This document shows positions 60,871-64,000 of a DNA stretch of 64,000 bases, one piece after another; position 1 is the stretch's first letter, and every line of letters starts with the position of its first letter. The DNA is from JAICKN01 sp036489565 (lineage in GTDB: Bacteria > Acidobacteriota > Terriglobia > Terriglobales > Acidobacteriaceae). The notes beneath the pieces are model-generated. The model searched no databases. It saw nothing but the letters and a program-made list of their open reading frames with translations, and was not told where the DNA came from. Position numbers and translations under genes: made by a program. The stretch is taken from assembly GCA_036489565.1 (NCBI GenBank), contig DASXFN010000106.1, forward strand, positions 62,001 to 126,000, given 5' to 3'.

Positions 60871-61677
60871 GTGGCGATTGATGCGGTACAACACGTTCGC
60901 AGGATGAGGGGCGGAGCGCAGGGTCACCTGATGCGCTGTTCGGATGGGAACTTTTATGTGGTGAAGTTCCGGAATAATCCACAGCATTTGCGGGTTTTGG
61001 CCAATGAATTTTTGGCGACGCGGTTGGCGGAGTGCGTAGAGTTGCCGGTGCCTAAGACGGAAGTGGTGGAGGTGCGGGACTGGCTGGTGGAGCATACTCC
61101 GGAGTTGAATATTCAACTAGCGGGGAACACGATTCCCTGCCAGGCAGGGCTACAATTTGGATCGCGGTACGTGGTGAGTCCGCTGGAAGGGCAGGTTTTT
61201 GATTATCTGCCGATGGAGATGTTGGAGCGGGTGCGCAACCTGGAGTCGTTTGCGGGGATGCTGGCGCTCGATAAATGGACGGGCAACGCGAACGGACGGC
61301 AAGCGGCCTTCTGGCGGAAGATGCGGGACAAGAAGTATACGGTTGCGTTTATTGACCAGGGATATTGTTTTAACGCGGGGGATTGGAGCTTTCCGGATTC
61401 TCCGCTGCGCGGGGTTTACGCGAAGAACGAAGTGTACGCGGGCGTGCGAGGGTGGCAATCATTTGAGCCATGGCTTTCGCGGATTGAAGGTATAAAAGAG
61501 GACGCGGTGTGGGCCGCGGCGGGCGAAGTTCCTCCCGAGTGGTACGGCGGGGAGTGGGAGGCGCTAGAGAAGTTGGTGCGAAATTTGCTGGAGCGGCGAG
61601 GGCGGGTAAGAGAGCTGATCAGCGCGTTTCGGAATTCGCTGCGGAAGCCGTTTCCGAATTGGGCGGAAGAGGCATAG
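60871..61677 (+). CDS. HipA-like kinase-fold protein (stand-alone)
   Basis: 268 residues. MRGGAQGHLMRCSDGNFYVVKFRNNPQ is the nucleotide-binding sheet, LALDKWTGNANGRQAAFWR the catalytic-loop equivalent of HipA's D-x-x-x-x-N, and VAFIDQGYCFNAGDWSF the metal-binding segment. It lacks the N-terminal HipA domain and has no HipB next to it. Homologs are often followed by a DUF3037 gene, as here; that pairing is from memory. The start is a GTG at 60871. It sits between terL and portal, where phages carry cargo genes. Confidence 0.82.
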   Translation: MAIDAVQHVRRMRGGAQGHLMRCSDGNFYVVKFRNNPQHLRVLANEFLATRLAECVELPVPKTEVVEVRDWLVEHTPELNIQLAGNTIPCQAGLQFGSRYVVSPLEGQVFDYLPMEMLERVRNLESFAGMLALDKWTGNANGRQAAFWRKMRDKKYTVAFIDQGYCFNAGDWSFPDSPLRGVYAKNEVYAGVRGWQSFEPWLSRIEGIKEDAVWAAAGEVPPEWYGGEWEALEKLVRNLLERRGRVRELISAFRNSLRKPFPNWAEEA

Positions 61678-61689
61678 GCAGGGGCCGGA

Positions 61690-61720
61690 TTTAACCACAG
61701 AGGCACAGAGACACGGAGGA
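61690..61720. repeat. short AACCACAGAGGCACAGAG-type repeat
   Basis: TTAACCACAGAGGCACAGAG followed by ACACGGAGG, a low-complexity motif I have seen dispersed in several phyla. Lies between the HipA-like and DUF3037 genes. Confidence 0.5.
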
Positions 61721-61747
61721 TAGAGACGAAGATTTAAGGTCGGAGGT

Positions 61748-61772
61748 CGCGGACAGGAGTGTCCGCGCCACA
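61748..61772. repeat. family B right-half hairpin, copy B5
   Basis: CGCGGACA (61748-61755), GGAG, TGTCCGCG (61760-61767), CCACA; ends five bases before the next ATG. Confidence 0.85.
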
Positions 61773-61777
61773 CTGGT

Positions 61778-62602
61778 ATGGCTGAAAAAAAACAGTACGA
61801 ATTTTTTCTACTGCGGTATGTGCCGGACGCGGTGCGGGATGACTCTGTCACGATTGGGATTGTGATGTATGAGCCTGGGAATCGCAGCGGGTTTTCGGAA
61901 GTAAGACTTACCGAGGACTGGCGGCGGCTGCGATGCTTTGATCCTGAGGTGAACGTTGAGGAGTTGCAAGCGCTGGGGAGCGAAGTGCAGCGTGAGTTGC
62001 GGGGTCTGGACCGGGAGATGTTTTTGAAGAGGATGGGAGAATCGTTCTCAAATTTGGTACAGGTGTCACCGGTAAAGGCGTTGCTGGCAGAGGATGCGGC
62101 GAAAGAGCTTAACGCGCTGACACAGATTTATCTGGAGACGCGCAATGCTCCCATGATGAAGCGCGCATTGACAGGGCGGCAGTGGATTGTGGGGCAGATG
62201 AGTGATGCGTTTGCGCAGGCGGGGGTGCTGGCGCAGATGCAGCAGAAGTTTGCGGTCGCGCCATTCACGCAAGAGGGCGATCCAATGAAATTGGATTTCG
62301 CGTATCCGATCGGAAAGCAAATTAAGTTTTTACATGCTGTGTCATTTTCTGCCACATCCTGGCGGACGAGCGTGGATCAGGCGGTGATTTTGGCCTCGCG
62401 GTTTCCGGAGATCGCGGCGGGGATATCGGAAAAGCAAAATGGACGCGCGATGTTGACGGCGGTGGTGGATGATGATCTGGACCGCAAGAATAATGAGATT
62501 GGGTTTGCGCTGGCGATGATGCAGGGGAAAGGATTGCGGATCGCGCCCATTGCTGAGATGCCCAGGATTGCTCAGGAGATCAGGGTGGAGTTGAGGGTGT
62601 GA
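61778..62602 (+). CDS. DUF3037 family protein
   Basis: 274 residues. The N-terminal third matches DUF3037: YEFFLLRYVPDAVRDDSVTIGIVMYEP and a SGFSEVRLTEDWRRLRCFDP core. The remainder is helical with VDDDLDRKNNEIGFAL near the end. Function unknown. It is paired with the HipA-like kinase upstream and may be its regulator, substrate or effector. No ribosome site is visible, since a family B hairpin occupies the leader. Confidence 0.82.
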   Translation: MAEKKQYEFFLLRYVPDAVRDDSVTIGIVMYEPGNRSGFSEVRLTEDWRRLRCFDPEVNVEELQALGSEVQRELRGLDREMFLKRMGESFSNLVQVSPVKALLAEDAAKELNALTQIYLETRNAPMMKRALTGRQWIVGQMSDAFAQAGVLAQMQQKFAVAPFTQEGDPMKLDFAYPIGKQIKFLHAVSFSATSWRTSVDQAVILASRFPEIAAGISEKQNGRAMLTAVVDDDLDRKNNEIGFALAMMQGKGLRIAPIAEMPRIAQEIRVELRV

Positions 62603-62647
62603 GCGTCAGAGAATAAATATCCGTCGGCTTTTGACATTTTAGAAAAT

Positions 62648-62711
62648 AGGGATCCTTCGACTACACAGGCCCATTCGCAATGCGAATGGGCCTGCTGCGC
62701 TCAGGATGACA
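62648..62711. repeat. family C repeat with a long central palindrome, copy C11
   Basis: Left end AGGGATCCTTCGACTACA, right end CTGCGCTCAGGATGACA. The centre is CAGGCCCATTCGCA, one base, and its exact complement: a perfect 14-bp stem. Confidence 0.9.
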
Positions 62712-62729
62712 AATTTAGGGTTGATGAAT

Positions 62730-62756
62730 ACGCGGTAGGAGCGTCCGCGGCATACA
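62730..62756. repeat. degenerate family B hairpin, copy B6
   Basis: CGCGGTAGGAGCGTCCGCGGCA resembles the family B right half with a damaged left arm. Confidence 0.5.
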
Positions 62757-62851
62757 AGCAACTGCAGATAGGCAACAACACATGGCAACGGTGTGCGGGC
62801 GACGGTGGCCGCATCACACAGACTAAATTTCACTTTTCGAAGACAAACATC

Positions 62852-64000
62852 ATGAAAATTAAAGAGAGAGTACGCGGCGTTATGCGCCGGATCGCGGGAG
62901 TGTCGTTGTCCGCTGGGAACGTTGAACAAAAACGGCGGACGCTGGCGCTGCCAAACATTTTAACGACGTATGGGCCAAGGCCGGATGTGATGCCGAAGCC
63001 GACGCCAGCTAACTTGCGGCGGTTTTCGGAGACGCCTGTCGCACGGCGGGCGATCAACACGATTAAGGATCGCGTGGCGGGGATGCGGTGGAGAATCCAG
63101 GCGCGACCGGGGAAATCGCTCAGCTCGATTCCTGGCGGCGAGCTACGGGCACAGGTGCTGACGGACAATTTCCACGCGCCGAATCCGGATGACTCGTTTC
63201 GCTCGATGGCGGAGCAGGTGCTGGAAGATGTGATCGTCGGCGGATATGGCGCTCTGGAAGTGCAAGCGACGGGAGACGAGCAGGCTCCGCTGGTGATGTG
63301 GCCGGTGGACGGCTCGACGATCCGTATAAAAACGGATTGGGATGGGTCTCCGGGCTCGGCGCGATATGAGCAAGTGACGGGACGATGGGGAAAAGATGGG
63401 CAGGTCGTGCTGAATGATGATGAGCTGATTTATGTGCGACTGAATCCGCGGACTTCCACGCCGTTTGGATTGGGACGGCTGGAAGTTGCGTTTGAAACTA
63501 TCAATGCGTTTTTGGGAGCGCACCGGTATGCGTCGCGGCTGGCGTCGAATTCGGTGGTGGAGTACGCGCTGTGGATGCAAGGGCTGAGTCCGGAGCGGCA
63601 TGAGCGTTTGATCCGGTGGTGGCAGGACGAGATTGAGGGCACAGGACGAGTGCCGATTATTTCTGTGGAGAACAAACCGGAGGTATTGCGGTTTGGGGGA
63701 GGCACTGACGCTGATTTGCGTTTGCAGTGGCAGGAATTTTTGCTTCGCGTGATCGCGGGCGCGTTCGATATACCTCCGATGTTCGTTGGGCTGGAGCAGG
63801 ATGTGAATCGCAATACGGCTTCGGAGATGAACGATCTGGCATTCCGGCAGGCGATTGTTCCCACGGCAAGATTGCTGGCGGAATATTTGACGCGAGGGGC
63901 TATCCACAAAAAGCTGGGATGGGGCGATCTAGAGATTGTATTTGCGGATGTAGATTCGCCGAATGAGATGGAAGAGGCGCAGATCCAGCAGATCCTGTTG
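62852..64000 (+). CDS. HK97-type phage portal protein (partial, runs off the window)
   Basis: 383 codons are visible and open to the window end. PVARRAINTIKDRVAGMRWRI at the start, a wing region with VIVGGYGALEVQ and DDELIYVRLNPRTSTPFGLGRLEVAFETINAFL, then VIAGAFDIPPMFVGLEQDVNRNTASEMNDLAFRQAIVPTARLLAEYL are typical of phage portals. It forms the dodecameric DNA channel of the capsid and docks TerL. The ATG at 62852 gives the expected basic N-terminus. Confidence 0.9.
   Translation, partial: MKIKERVRGVMRRIAGVSLSAGNVEQKRRTLALPNILTTYGPRPDVMPKPTPANLRRFSETPVARRAINTIKDRVAGMRWRIQARPGKSLSSIPGGELRAQVLTDNFHAPNPDDSFRSMAEQVLEDVIVGGYGALEVQATGDEQAPLVMWPVDGSTIRIKTDWDGSPGSARYEQVTGRWGKDGQVVLNDDELIYVRLNPRTSTPFGLGRLEVAFETINAFLGAHRYASRLASNSVVEYALWMQGLSPERHERLIRWWQDEIEGTGRVPIISVENKPEVLRFGGGTDADLRLQWQEFLLRVIAGAFDIPPMFVGLEQDVNRNTASEMNDLAFRQAIVPTARLLAEYLTRGAIHKKLGWGDLEIVFADVDSPNEMEEAQIQQILL

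Noticed and set aside
53141..62711. CRISPR array from the recurring family C repeats
   Set aside because: Copies are kilobases apart with no regular spacers and no cas genes; they are dispersed elements.
63143..63907. 254-residue frame antisense to the portal gene
   Set aside because: Low-complexity Arg/Pro/His text, and the portal frame is well supported.
1..64000. tRNA, rRNA, riboswitches, transposases or integrase
   Set aside because: Looked for typical tRNA arms (GGTTCGAATC-like), rRNA blocks, riboswitch cores and recombinase motifs; none seen. Short or unusual RNAs could be missed by eye.

Overview
The window looks like a chromosome segment of an Acidobacteriota bacterium, probably Terriglobia (Koribacter/Edaphobacter-like). 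This is inferred from gene types: an Oar-type TonB-dependent receptor with an N-terminal carboxypeptidase-regulatory-like domain, several BNR/Asp-box proteins, a small CxxxxC zinc-ribbon protein, and many short palindromic intergenic repeats. No rRNA, tRNA, CRISPR array or transposase was recognised.

Layout. 0-4.2 kb: mfd and a small outer-membrane protein, both on the minus strand. 4.4-8.6 kb: a STAS protein, a LysR regulator divergent from a short-form leuA, then leuB. 8.7-14.4 kb: small proteins, DoxX-like and SRPBCC proteins, a MazEF pair, a BNR protein, a perfect 16-bp parS-like palindrome, a decayed AbrB/VapC cassette and a GG-ending MoaD/ThiS-like protein. 14.4-20.4 kb: alr, a TonB-family protein, and an sdhCAB operon with overlapping genes. 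20.6-29.5 kb: alpha/beta hydrolase, DUF488, quinone oxidoreductase, PIN/TRAM protein, secreted BNR protein, TonB-dependent receptor and a small Cys/His-rich secreted protein. 29.8-38.7 kb: a GAF/GGDEF/HD-GYP signalling protein, a class A PBP, an orphan HicB, an EF-G-like GTPase and an AT-richer uracil-DNA-glycosylase-like gene. 38.9-49.9 kb: ubiX, a ChaN-like protein, cysteine synthase plus JAMM protease, a GH1 protein lacking its acid/base Glu, an ABC ATPase, hipBA with three evenly spaced operators, a flavin reductase and a hemerythrin.

49.97-64 kb is a prophage or prophage-like element, cut by the window end. It has a CI/LexA-like repressor with a divergent promoter, small regulators including a sigma-like protein, and a strong terminator. 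After these come a small helical protein, a dual-specificity phosphatase, a large signal-peptide protein, a secreted beta-helix/NodB-like/FnIII protein, the terminase large subunit, a HipA-like kinase plus DUF3037 pair, and an HK97-type portal protein. No integrase is in view.

The most distinctive non-coding feature is a set of dispersed palindromic repeats. Family A is a paired hairpin around GGCTTTAGCC. Family B is CGGGCG...GCCCG followed by GCGGACA...TGTCCGC. Family C is GGTCCTTCG...GCTCAGGATGACA, and four copies carry unrelated central palindromes. One family B element lies inside the terminase reading frame and is translated. Repeats also bracket the HipA-like/DUF3037 cargo pair.
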